Part shown: positions 10,069 to 19,300 of the stretch, in pieces
How the letters are laid out: every line of letters begins with the position of its first letter
Position numbering within the stretch: the stretch's first letter is position 1
Assembly (NCBI RefSeq): GCF_051020955.1
Contig: NC_135022.1
Location: 8,520,463 to 8,584,462, forward strand
Length of the DNA stretch: 64,000 nucleotides
Source: Megalopta genalis
Taxonomy: Eukaryota > Arthropoda > Insecta > Hymenoptera > Halictidae
Direction: 5' to 3'
The notes under the pieces: generated by a model
What the model was told of the DNA's origin: nothing
Databases searched by the model: none
What the model saw: the letters and a program-made list of their open reading frames with translations, nothing else
Program-made: the position numbers and the translations under genes

Positions 10069-13000
10069 ATGGCTAATATGGCAAGTTTACAGAGTATCCG
10101 GCTGGGGGGTCTCAATGTTCTCCAGATCAACTTGCATAGGTGTCGGCTAGCCCACGACCTGCTCCAGCAGGCCGTGCACGAGCTCGAGGTCGACGTTGTC
10201 CTCGTGTCGGAGCCCTGGACCGTTCCAGGTGACTGGCACAGGGACGAAACCGGAAAGGCGGCTGTCTGGGTCACGGGGAGGGGCGCCGCGGGGGCGGGAG
10301 CTAGGTATGTTGGTGCCGTTCGGGGGGCGGTGGCGGTCGGCGTGGGTGATCTCACCCTCGTTGGCTGTTATTTCTCCCCGAATATCCCGCTCACCGAATT
10401 CGGTGTCCTTCTCAGTGGGCTTGAGGCCCTAATTGGAAAAGTTCCTTTGGGCCAGATTGCAGTGGGCGGGGACTTCAACGCGAAGTCCCCGGCCTGGGGA
10501 TCGGTCTGCTCTGATGCAAGGGGGCATGCCGTCCTCGAGCTTGTTAATAGGATTGGACTCGTCCCGGTGAGAAGCGCCGGGGCGTTTACGTTTGAGCGGG
10601 GGAGCCAACGCTCCCTTATAGATTTTATGCTTTGTGGCGGGGGCGCCTATGCAAGGTTGACGGAGAGCAGAATTCTCGACGTTGAGACTGCCTCCGATCA
10701 TCGGTACATTTTACACAAGTTTGTAGACTGCGCTGCCGGGCGGGGACCGTTCAGTGGCCCTCCGCGCCGGAGCGTAGATATTAAACGTTTCATAAAAGAG
10801 TATCACAAGTTTGCGCATGAAGCTAACCCTCTCAGTATTGTTACTGTTGAGGACGTGGACGCGTACATAGACATGATTGTCGACCTGGCCGGACGAGCGT
10901 CTCGCACCCTCCACCCCGGGCTGCGCGATAAGCGTCCCGTGTGGTGGTGGAGTAGCGAGATCGCGACGGCCAGGAAAATGGTTTGCAAGGCCAGGCGAAG
11001 CCTGCAGAGGGCCAGGCGCGGTCGGGACGCCGGGGCCCTGGAAGTTCGTATCTCGGCGTATAAAGTCCTTAAAAAGGACCTGGCACGCTCTATAGCGATT
11101 GCCAAGTCCGCCGCGTGGAAAAAGTTTACTGATAGCGTGGAGGCTGATGTGTGGGGCCGGCCGTACCTGTGGGTCAGCGGCAGGGTCAAGGGACGCTCTC
11201 CGCCAGCATCCCTTAGTGCCGGCGAGGTGGCGGACGTCGTCCGCAAGCTTTTTGTAACGGAGCCTCCTAGTGGGGCTCCTTTCCCTCGAATTGAGGAGTT
11301 TATATCAGAGTGCCCTGCCTCTTCTAGGCAGTTTTTTACAGAGGACGAGGTCGAGGCGGCCATCAAAAAGGTCAAGAGGAAGGCGGCCGGCGTCGACGGC
11401 ATAGCGTCCTCCGTGGTCTGGGCTCTTGGGAGAGAGGCGCTCAGCCACGTCGCCCACCTTTTCAACACATGCCTCGAATTGGGATATTTCCCGGAGGCGT
11501 GGAAGGTGGGCCGGCTGGTGTTGATCCCTAAGAAGCCTGGACCCGGGGGCGTGGTGTCGTGGCGCCCGCTTTGCCTTCTCTCGAACTTCTCCAAGGCGTT
11601 TGAGTATTGTCTCAAGGAGCGCCTGGCGTCCGTTGTGGCCTTCGCAGGCAATCAATTTGGCTTTGTCAAGCGCAAAAGCACGGTCGATGCCATGTGTCGC
11701 CTCATCGACACATGGGACGCTGCCAAGCGTACAGGATTGCATTGCGTAATGGTTGCCTTGGACGTCAGGAATGCCTTTAACACCGTAAGGTGGGACGGTA
11801 TTTTGGGCGCCTTGGCGGGGAAAGGGGTCTCGGCTCCGCTGTTGCGCGTGCTGAGTAGCTATCTCAGTGGGCGCGTGGTGGAGGCGACGACCCCGTCCGG
11901 ACCTGAGCGTTTTCCAGTTCATGCCGGGGTGCCTCAGGGCTCCGTTCTCGGCCCCTGGTTCTGGAACGCCCAATACGATGGCCTCCTCGAGATGTCTCTT
12001 CCCAGGCACTGTAGTCTAATAGGATTTGCAGACGACGTCGCCCTGCTCGTCGGCGCGCGCAGTGCCGATCGCGTGGTTGCGTTGGCCGAGCAAACGCTCG
12101 CCCGCATCCGCGCGTGGTTCGGGGACAACCATCTAGAGCTGGCGGAGGAGAAGACCGAGGTCCTGCACCTGACCAGCAGGAAGGCTCCGGGGCCCCTCCA
12201 GCTGGCCCTCGGTTCGGCGTCCCTTCGAGGCGGCGGATGCGTGCGCTACCTCGGACTGCTGATCGAGGGAAATCAGTGTTTTCGTGCACATGTCAGGCGA
12301 AGCTGCGAGAAGGCAGCCAAGTACGCGGGCCTGCTAGCCCGAATCCTTCCCAATATCCGGGGCGGGGGCTACTGGGCTCGGCTGCTCTATTATAGGGTGG
12401 TCGAGTCGGTGGTCCTCTACGCGGCCCCTGCTTGGGCGCACGTGGCGTCGAGGTGCGGCAACGATAAGGCCATTAACGCGGTCCAGCGTTCGATCCTGGC
12501 CCGAGTGGCCAGGTCGTACAGGACCGTGTCCCTCGACGCCGTTTGTGTTCTGGCGGGCGTGCCGCCTCTGGTGTTGGTGGCGGAGGAAAGGCTTCGCATT
12601 TTTCGCAGGCTGTCCACCCTCGACCGGGGCTCGGAGGGCTTCGTGTCGGAGGCTGGGCGGGTTAAGGCTGAGGAAAGGCTTGTCACGCTACAGCGTTGGC
12701 AAGACAGATGGGACGCTGCAAAGCATGGACGCTGGACTCACCGCTTGATTCCCGTTATCAGCGAGTGGGTCCAGTGGGGCCCTAAAATTCTCAGTTTTCA
12801 CCTGACCCAGTTTATCACCGGGCACGGATGCTTCTCTGAGTATCAGTCGAGGATGGGCTTTTTGTCGAGTGATCTCTGCCTGGCATGTGGGCGCGGGCCT
12901 GATGGCCCCGTTCATGCGTTCTTGGAGTGCGGGCGTTTTGCTGCCGAGAGGGGCGCCGCCGAGGGTTCGATGGGTACGGCTATCAGCCTCGGCAATTTTA

Positions 13001-13131
13001 TGGCGCTTTTAAAAAACGACACCACCAGGACAATTCTCGTTCGCTACATCACCGGTGTTGCCAAGCAACGAGAAGAGCTTGATCGAACAGAAAAGCGACG
13101 GCACTGTAGGATGCGAGGCACCTCCAGTTGA
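10069..13131 (+). CDS. Element B ORF2, endonuclease-reverse transcriptase
   Basis: This 1020-aa replicase has an AP-type endonuclease at the N-terminus (E48 in VSEPW, D135 and N137 in GDFNAK, S209-D210-H211 in SDHRYI) that would nick the target. The reverse transcriptase follows: AAGVDG, WRPLCLLSNFSKAFE, QFGFVKRKSTVDAM, motif A LDVRNAFN (D565), motif B GVPQGSVLGPWFW, and motif C FADD at 653-656. The C-terminal zinc motif starts at C937 (C-X2-C-X8-H-X4-C). A TAG at 10057-10059 bounds the frame, so the start is the ATG at 10069 or MANM four codons in. FADD in place of YADD is a known natural variant of the reverse transcriptase active site. No stop or frameshift is present. Confidence 0.95.
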   Translation: MANMASLQSIRLGGLNVLQINLHRCRLAHDLLQQAVHELEVDVVLVSEPWTVPGDWHRDETGKAAVWVTGRGAAGAGARYVGAVRGAVAVGVGDLTLVGCYFSPNIPLTEFGVLLSGLEALIGKVPLGQIAVGGDFNAKSPAWGSVCSDARGHAVLELVNRIGLVPVRSAGAFTFERGSQRSLIDFMLCGGGAYARLTESRILDVETASDHRYILHKFVDCAAGRGPFSGPPRRSVDIKRFIKEYHKFAHEANPLSIVTVEDVDAYIDMIVDLAGRASRTLHPGLRDKRPVWWWSSEIATARKMVCKARRSLQRARRGRDAGALEVRISAYKVLKKDLARSIAIAKSAAWKKFTDSVEADVWGRPYLWVSGRVKGRSPPASLSAGEVADVVRKLFVTEPPSGAPFPRIEEFISECPASSRQFFTEDEVEAAIKKVKRKAAGVDGIASSVVWALGREALSHVAHLFNTCLELGYFPEAWKVGRLVLIPKKPGPGGVVSWRPLCLLSNFSKAFEYCLKERLASVVAFAGNQFGFVKRKSTVDAMCRLIDTWDAAKRTGLHCVMVALDVRNAFNTVRWDGILGALAGKGVSAPLLRVLSSYLSGRVVEATTPSGPERFPVHAGVPQGSVLGPWFWNAQYDGLLEMSLPRHCSLIGFADDVALLVGARSADRVVALAEQTLARIRAWFGDNHLELAEEKTEVLHLTSRKAPGPLQLALGSASLRGGGCVRYLGLLIEGNQCFRAHVRRSCEKAAKYAGLLARILPNIRGGGYWARLLYYRVVESVVLYAAPAWAHVASRCGNDKAINAVQRSILARVARSYRTVSLDAVCVLAGVPPLVLVAEERLRIFRRLSTLDRGSEGFVSEAGRVKAEERLVTLQRWQDRWDAAKHGRWTHRLIPVISEWVQWGPKILSFHLTQFITGHGCFSEYQSRMGFLSSDLCLACGRGPDGPVHAFLECGRFAAERGAAEGSMGTAISLGNFMALLKNDTTRTILVRYITGVAKQREELDRTEKRRHCRMRGTSS

Positions 13132-13182
13132 TCTGGTTGGGTCAATAGTCTAGGCGTTCACTATTTATTCATTTATTATTTA

Positions 13183-13258
<76 letters not shown>

Positions 13259-13619
13259 CACTTTTATTTATGTACTTATTTATTTTCTATTTTATGTCAC
13301 TTATTTATAGATGATTGTTCTAGACCTCGGTTCCCCTAGGTTTGTCTAGGTGCTCCATAGCTATTTTTTTTCTTGTCTTTAGGATTTTCTAGCATAGGCT
13401 TACCGTGGCCTTTGTCAAACGGTCATGACAGACGATCCAGACACCCACCGTGCAGGAATCCCGAGAGGGGACGCCGCGGTGGGTGTTCTGCGCAAAGGCT
13501 GAAGCCTGAGGAGGGGTTTAGTGGGTATACCAGGCATTGCACCTTTTTCGCCAGGGAGTCCCACACTCCCGCCCACCAACATCCAGGGGCGGCGTGCGCA
13601 AAGCATTCCCCTCCTCCTG

Positions 13620-13656
<37 letters not shown>
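13132..13656 (+). other. 3' UTR and poly(A) of element B
   Basis: The first part is AT-rich and holds the poly(T) tract; the last 200 nt are GC-richer. A perfect 10-bp stem ACACCCACCG (13441-13450) pairs with CGGTGGGTGT (13477-13486). TTTAGTGGGT (13517-13526) and CCCACACT (13560-13567) match the same two words in the family A 3' UTR. TGCGCAAAG occurs twice. The poly(A) is 13620-13656. Confidence 0.75.
13188..13258 (+). repeat. Poly(T) tract, 71 nt
   Basis: An uninterrupted run of 71 T on the sense strand lies inside the element B 3' UTR, flanked by TATT-rich sequence on both sides. In the RNA it would be poly(U), able to pair with the poly(A) tail. Its length may be unreliable because of homopolymer sequencing error. 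Confidence 0.9.
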
Positions 13657-13658
<2 letters not shown>

Positions 13659-13731
13659 TCAAGGTTATGTCAAGGTTATGTCAAGGTTATGTCAAGGTTA
13701 TGTCAAGGTTATGTCAAGGTTATGTCAAGGT
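13657..13731 (+). repeat. 11-bp repeat array, TGTC + 6 units + AAGGT
   Basis: After element B's poly(A) the array starts in mid-unit at TGTC, runs six perfect units, and ends AAGGT where copy A2 begins with a C run. The mid-unit start shows the phase of family B insertion. Confidence 0.95.
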
Positions 13732-14113
13732 CCCCCCCGTGTCCCCCCCGAGTCCGCTACCTTGTCGTGGTGGGGGGGCTTCGTGCCCTAATGATCCTCA
13801 AGGCTGTGCCGGCGGGGAATTTATTCCCTGGCAGGTTCTACCATGCCGGAGTGGCTTGAGGTGAGGGGCCAACTAAAGTCGGACACATACCGTAAACCTG
13901 TGGTCATGTTTTACAGGAACGGGGGTCTTGCCTTAACCGGCCGGGCCGCGAGGATGACAACCTCTCTAAAAAATCCCTAGCCCCAAGCAGTGTTGCGCGG
14001 TGAAGAGGGCGTAGCTGGAGTAAGCGCCAGCTATGGTTGGTGGGTGCACCAATAGTTAGCGGACAACCCCGGGGTACCTGGCGACCCCCCGGAAGTATTA
14101 GCCTTCCCCGGGT
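13732..14113 (+). other. 5' leader of copy A2 with two upstream ORFs
   Basis: The leader holds two overlapping small ORFs too short for an ORF caller: uORF1 at 13791-13859 (22 aa, starts MILKAVPAGN) and uORF2 at 13843-13980 (45 aa, starts MPEWLEVRGQ and ends TSLKNP). Both are in frames different from ORF1, which is bounded upstream by TAG at 14099-14101. GGGAATTTATTCCC forms a small hairpin. It probably also holds the internal promoter, which I cannot pinpoint. Confidence 0.7.
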
Positions 14114-16306
14114 ATGGCGGCTCTACCCGGGGTGACCTCCTTTCCGACCACACTCGTGGGATTAAGTATGGAGTCTACTTTTTCACAAACAACCGGGGAG
14201 GGGGGAAACGAGCGTGTGGGGGAGGTGCGCGGGCCTATCGTGCGCCTCAAAAGATGCACAGAGCCGGTGTCGCGGAGGCATTCGGCGACACGCGGCAAAA
14301 AGAGGACCGCAGCGGGCCTTGGTGAGTGCGATGAGGGGGAGGAGTCAGATTTCTCTGTCTCCTCCCACCACTCATCGCAGAGTGTCCCGGGCTCGTCGTC
14401 AGCGAGGAAGAGAGGACGGCCGCCGACGACCGGCGAATATGTTGGCCTCGCAGAGGCCAAACTTAGGTTGGCCGAAGCTTCGCAGCTGGAGGCCGAGGCA
14501 AGGGAGGTGGCGGCGATATTCGACCCGGGAGCCCCCGTGCCGAAACCATCGCGGTCGAGCGTCCCGCTCCCGGACGAGACGGATATCGCGGAAAATTTCC
14601 GCAACCGTCCGACGCGGGATGTCGCGGCCGCTATATTGGAGAGCCTGGATGAGGTGGCCAGGATCTCCGGCGTTTCGAAGGGGCTGAAGGGCAACTTGGC
14701 CCGCGCCCTGAGGGTGGCCGCCTTAAACGGCAGGGTAGGGGTGTCGGAGCTGGCAGTGAGGTCAGCAACCGACGCCACGCGTGTCCTGGAGGCCGAAAAT
14801 GCCGTCCTCAGGGGACAAATGACGGAGCTGCAGGCGGAGGTGGCACGGCTCCGGCAGGTGGTGGAGGCGAGAACGGCTGCTGCCGCAATGCCTCCGCCAC
14901 CGCGCCCGGGAGAGGGCTCAGTATCGCCGCCGATCGTCGGCGCCCGGGATTGCCATCGCTCCTGGCAAGAAAAGTCCTCGCCACCGCCTGCGGCTGCGCC
15001 CGCAGATTTTCTGGCGCAGATAAGCGCCCTGATAGACGCCAAATTGGCGTCATTCAGGAGGGAGCTCGCGCCGCGAACGGACTCGGCCCTGCGATCGGTG
15101 GCACCTGGGCCGTCCGTCCCCTCACAGTCTTCGGACAGGGTGGGGCGGAAGACGAAGAAGAAGAAGAAAGGTGGGAAAGCTGGGGCGGCTATAGCGGCCC
15201 AGACGGAGCCCGCTCGACCGCGAGCAGAATCGGCGCTACCCTCTGCCGCGCCTCCGCCCCAGGAGGCGTGGTCCCAGGTGGTTGGCCGGAAGGCCAAAAA
15301 GGCGGCTGCCAAGGCCACTGCGGCCGCGAATAAAAAAGGACGGGTGGTCCCGGCGGTCCCCAGGAAGACACCCCTGCCTCCTCGACCGCCACGCACAGCA
15401 GCGGTTACCATAACGGTTCCGTCTGGCGTGGACATTACTTACGCGCAGGCGATGGCCACTGCCAGGTCCAAGGTGGACCTGGCAGAAATTGGCATCGCCT
15501 CGCTGAGGCCGCGAGGGGCGGTGACTGGGGGTTTAATTTTGGAGGTCCCTGGGACCGATGGGGCCGCCAAGGCCACCGTCCTCGCCACAAAAGTGGCGGA
15601 AGCACTGGCAGGCACCGGCGTAAAGGTCGCGCGTCCGGTCAAAAAAGCTGACCTTAGGGTGCGCGGCCTGGTCGATTCGACCACGCCGGCGGAGGTCGCT
15701 GCGGCTGTTGCCCGCGTGGGCGGGTGCAGCGAGGGGGACATCAATACCGGCGAAATCCGGTCTTCCCCCTCGGGATTGGGCACCCTCTGGGTCCGATGTC
15801 CTGCCGCGGCCGCCCGCAAGGTTGCTGTCGCGGGCAGGATAACCGTCGGCTGGACCCAGGCAGCAGTGGAGGCCCTGAGTGCCCGGCCTTTGCAGTGTTA
15901 CCGTTGCCTTGGTGTTGGCCACACCAGTCAGCGGTGCACTGCTGCCGAGGATAGGTCCGACTGCTGTTATAGATGCGGCAGTCGTGACCACAAGGTGGCA
16001 GCCTGTACGGCCTCGCCCAATTGTCCGCTTTGTGCGGGCGCGGGCAGGCCGTCTGGTCACCGCCTCGGCAGCCGGGCATGTCCTGCCAGTGCGGGGCGAG
16101 GCAAGGTAGGTGGCCAAAGGTCGTCTGCCAGATTTCTTAAAAAAGGGAAGGTAACCACGATGGCCAAGGCAGCGACCACCGTGGCCAGCAACGGAAAGGC
16201 AGCATCGCCTGATGCTAACGCCGCGCCCGCGGGGGCGGATGGGGCCATTAAAGTCCCAGACGCCACCGCATCCGCGGCCGTGACGGCGATGGACACGGCC
16301 GTGTAA
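14114..16306 (+). CDS. ORF1 gag-like protein, copy A2
   Basis: This 730-aa protein is the likely RNA-binding particle protein, acting with ORF2 in the nucleus at the repeat. The N-terminus is acidic/serine-rich, followed by Ala/Glu helical segments, one at about 110-135 and a leucine-heptad coiled coil at about 222-258 (VLEAENAVLRGQMTEL). Basic clusters at about 345 (KTKKKKKGGK) and 394-417 could be nuclear localisation signals. A conserved region at about 430-590 precedes three zinc knuckles at 595-656: CYRCLGVGHTSQRC, CYRCGSRDHKVAAC and C-X2-C-X8-H-X6-C. The stop TAA (16304-16306) shares its last A with the ORF2 ATG. N-terminal form I: SMESTFSQTT and NERVGEV. Confidence 0.93.
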   Translation: MAALPGVTSFPTTLVGLSMESTFSQTTGEGGNERVGEVRGPIVRLKRCTEPVSRRHSATRGKKRTAAGLGECDEGEESDFSVSSHHSSQSVPGSSSARKRGRPPTTGEYVGLAEAKLRLAEASQLEAEAREVAAIFDPGAPVPKPSRSSVPLPDETDIAENFRNRPTRDVAAAILESLDEVARISGVSKGLKGNLARALRVAALNGRVGVSELAVRSATDATRVLEAENAVLRGQMTELQAEVARLRQVVEARTAAAAMPPPPRPGEGSVSPPIVGARDCHRSWQEKSSPPPAAAPADFLAQISALIDAKLASFRRELAPRTDSALRSVAPGPSVPSQSSDRVGRKTKKKKKGGKAGAAIAAQTEPARPRAESALPSAAPPPQEAWSQVVGRKAKKAAAKATAAANKKGRVVPAVPRKTPLPPRPPRTAAVTITVPSGVDITYAQAMATARSKVDLAEIGIASLRPRGAVTGGLILEVPGTDGAAKATVLATKVAEALAGTGVKVARPVKKADLRVRGLVDSTTPAEVAAAVARVGGCSEGDINTGEIRSSPSGLGTLWVRCPAAAARKVAVAGRITVGWTQAAVEALSARPLQCYRCLGVGHTSQRCTAAEDRSDCCYRCGSRDHKVAACTASPNCPLCAGAGRPSGHRLGSRACPASAGRGKVGGQRSSARFLKKGKVTTMAKAATTVASNGKAASPDANAAPAGADGAIKVPDATASAAVTAMDTAV

Positions 16307-16308
16307 TG
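16304..16308 (+). promoter_or_regulatory. TAATG stop-start overlap, ORF1/ORF2
   Basis: The ORF1 stop TAA and ORF2 start ATG overlap by one base. The same TAATG is present in every complete family A copy. In Bombyx SART1 a UAAUG junction mediates termination-reinitiation of ORF2; the same mechanism is inferred here. The sequence just after it, GGGGCCCCCGGGCCC, can fold strongly, consistent with a downstream structure that aids coupling. Confidence 0.8.
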
Positions 16309-19300
16309 GGGCCCCCGGGCCCGATAATACAAGTTAACCTCAACTGCTCGGCCAGAGCGCAGGATCTCCTGTTTCAATGCCTGGCCGAGCGGGGTGCCGG
16401 GTTGGCAGTCGTGGCGGAGCCGCACAGGGTCCCCAAACATCCACACTGGATGGGGGACTCGATTGGCTCCGCCGCGATTATTTGGGCTGGGAGGCCGGGG
16501 TCCCCGCCGTGCTCGCTTATCGAGCGTGGCCTGGGATACGTGGCCGTTGATTGGGGCGGCACCGCGGTTGTGGCGATATACGCACCTCCAAGGTGGTCCC
16601 TCGAAGAGTTTGAGCAGTATCTGGACGGGGTAGGGAGATGCGTCTCCCGCTGCCATCCCCGTCCGGTGCTGGTCCTGGGGGACTTTAATGCCAAGGCCAC
16701 GGCTTGGGGTTCCCCCGGGACTGATTCGAGGGGCCGGGAGGTGATGGATTGGGCGGCGGGACTGGAGCTCCGTCTCCTGAACACGGGCTCGGTCCATACG
16801 TGCGTGCGGCATAACGGGGGGTCCATCGTTGACCTTTCGTGGGCAACGCCCCCGGCCGCGCGCCGTATTACGGGGTGGAGGGTGGCGGAGGGAGTCGAGA
16901 CGTTGTCTGACCACAGATACATAGTTCTCGACCTCTCCTCCGCCCCACTATCGACACCCCGTCGTCGCACCGCCGATGAGGGTTCGCCTCAACCGCGGTG
17001 GGCGCTGAAGCGCCTCGACCAGGACGCTCTGATGGCGGCAGCCCACGTCGTGGCCTGGCCAGCAACACCGGCCGGGCCAGTCGACGGGAATGTGGAGGCC
17101 CATTGGTTCCGGGGCGCAATGACGTCGATTTGCGACGTCGCCATGCCCCGGGCCAGGGTCTTCCCGAGGAAGGCGGTGTACTGGTGGTCGCGCGAGATAG
17201 CGGAATTACGCACCGAGTGCGTTCGCGCGCGACGCCAGTACGCACGCGCCCGTCGACGACAACGAACGGACGACGTGCTGGCTGCCCAGCTGTACGGGCT
17301 ATATCGGGAGAAGGTGGTCGCCCTGCAGCTGGCCATCAGGCGGGCAAAGGACCAGGCCTGGCGCGATCTCCTCGGCTCTCTGAACCGAGATCCGTGGGGG
17401 CGCCCATACAAGATGGCATTGGGACGATTGCGTCCCTGGGCGCCCCCCGTGACGGAGAGCCTGGATCCGGGGCTGCTCGGGCGGGTCGTGGACGCTTTAT
17501 TCCCCGTTAGCGGGGAGGCGTCCCGGCCCGTCCCTGAGCCAGAGGAACATGAGTGGTCCCCGGATCTTGAGGTCGCGCCGGAGGAGATGGCCGGGGTCGT
17601 CAAATGGCTCCGGGGCAAGAATACCGCCCCGGGGCCGGACGGTATCCCCGGCCGGGTCTGGTTGCTCGCCGCGAGCGTCCTGGGGGAGAGGCTGAGGAGC
17701 CTCTACTCTGGGCTCCTGAGGTCGGGGACGTTCCCCGACCTATGGAGAGAAAGTCGGATGGTCCTCTTGAGGAAGGATGGGAGGCCGGGGGATTCTCCCT
17801 CCGCGTACCGGCCCATTTGTCTCCTGGATGAGGCGGGCAAGATCTTCGAGAAGATCATTGTTGCCCGCCTCTCCAGACACCTGTCCCGCGACGGCCCAGA
17901 TCTGGCGGACTGCCAGTTTGGCTTCCGGGAGGGGCGATCGACGGTCGATGCTATCGACCGTGTCAAGTCCCTCTCGGACAATGCCGTGGCAAGGGGCGGG
18001 GTGTGCTTGGCGGTGTCCATTGACATCGTCAATGCGTTCAACACCCTGCCCTGGTCCGCCATTAGGGAGGCCCTCGTCGATCACCAGGTGCCTCCCTATC
18101 TGAGGCGGGTGATCGGGGCCTACCTGCGGGACAGGTGGGTTGAATACCCGGGCCGGTGCGGGATGATACGGAGGGAAGTGGACCGCGGGGTCCCGCAGGG
18201 GTCCGTTTTAGGACCGCTCCTGTGGGACCTGGGTTACAACGCGGTTCTGGAGAAGGCCCCCCTGCCCGACGGTGCCACCCTCGTCTGCTACGCGGATGAC
18301 ACGTTGGTGGTCGCCGTCGGGAGTACCTTCGAGAGGACCATCCGACGAGCAGAGGTTGCGGTGGCAGCCGTCGTCGCGAGGATCCGCGATCTGGGGCTGA
18401 AAATAGCCCCGGAGAAGGCCGAGGCTGTCTGGTTTCACGGACGGCCTCGGTCTCGGCCACCGGCCAGATCGTGGATCCGGGTTGGAGAAGCCTGCGTCGA
18501 GGTGAAGTCCGAGTTGAAATATCTCGGACTGATCCTCGACAGCCACTGGTGCTTCGATGCGCATCTCGACCGTCTCGTCCCCCGAGTCGAAAAGGCGGCG
18601 GCCTCTTTGGGCCGCCTGCTGCCCAACCTCGGGGGACCGGGAGATTTGGTGCGCCGCCTATACCTGGGCGTGGTGCGGTCTATGGCCTTATACGGTGCCC
18701 CAATATGGGCGCCGTACGTGATGACAAGCCGGCGCAACACGCTGTTGTTGCGCCGGCTGCAGAGGCGGATGGCCATCCGCCTCATAAGAGGTTACCGCAC
18801 CACGTCTACCGTGGCGGCGCTTGCTCTGGCGGGAGAACTTCCATTCGAGCTTCAGGCGGCGGTGCGCGCCTATGTTTATGGGCGCACAAGCATCGCCAGC
18901 CGTGCTCGAGGGGCCCCGCCGGAGCGAGAGACGGTCGAGGGCTTCGAGCTCCAGGCCCGGAGACTAGCGCTCGCCAGATGGCGTGCCGAGCTTTGCTCCC
19001 ACGCCGGCGAGCGCGTCCCCGGGGCTCTCCTGCCGCACTTCACCTCGTGGCGGGAGAGACGGCATGGCAGGCTCTCCTACCGAGCGACGCAGGTGTTCAC
19101 CGGGCATGGCTGCTTTGGTGTCTACCTGTGTCGCATCGGGCGGGAAGCGACGACGGTGTGCCACCATTGTGGCGCGGAGGAAGACTCGGCGCAGCACACG
19201 CTGGAGGAATGTCCCGCCTTTTCAGCGCTGCGCCGAGTCCTAAAACGAGAAGTCGGCCGCGACCTCGCACTCTCCAGCCTAGTTGGGGCCATGCTGGAGG

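Larger units (their letters stand above)
6142..13656 (+). mobile_element. Family B non-LTR retrotransposon, full length
   Basis: This is a 7.5-kb two-ORF LINE-type element unrelated to family A at the DNA level but with the same protein architecture. Its left flank ends AAGGTTATGTC (6141) and its right flank, after a 37-nt poly(A) at 13620-13656, starts TGTCAAGG. Insertion therefore occurred at TTA/TGTC, with TGTC present on both sides as a likely 4-bp target duplication. Both ORFs are open, so it may be recently active. An R1-clade (TRAS/SART type) assignment is inferred from the AP endonuclease, the GVPQGSVLGP reverse transcriptase and both sets of CCHC motifs. Confidence 0.93.

Noticed and set aside
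13188..13258. Poly(T) as the inverted tail of a nested element
   Set aside because: No reverse-strand element coding sequence adjoins it, and the flanking TATT-rich sequence continues on both sides.
14098..15435. Long antisense ORF (about 445 codons) opposite ORF1, repeated in most copies
   Set aside because: It is open because of the GC-rich codon composition of ORF1 and repeated because the copies are near identical. It is broken in A4 and A10, and the composition (Ala/Ser/Arg/Thr) is typical of a shadow frame.
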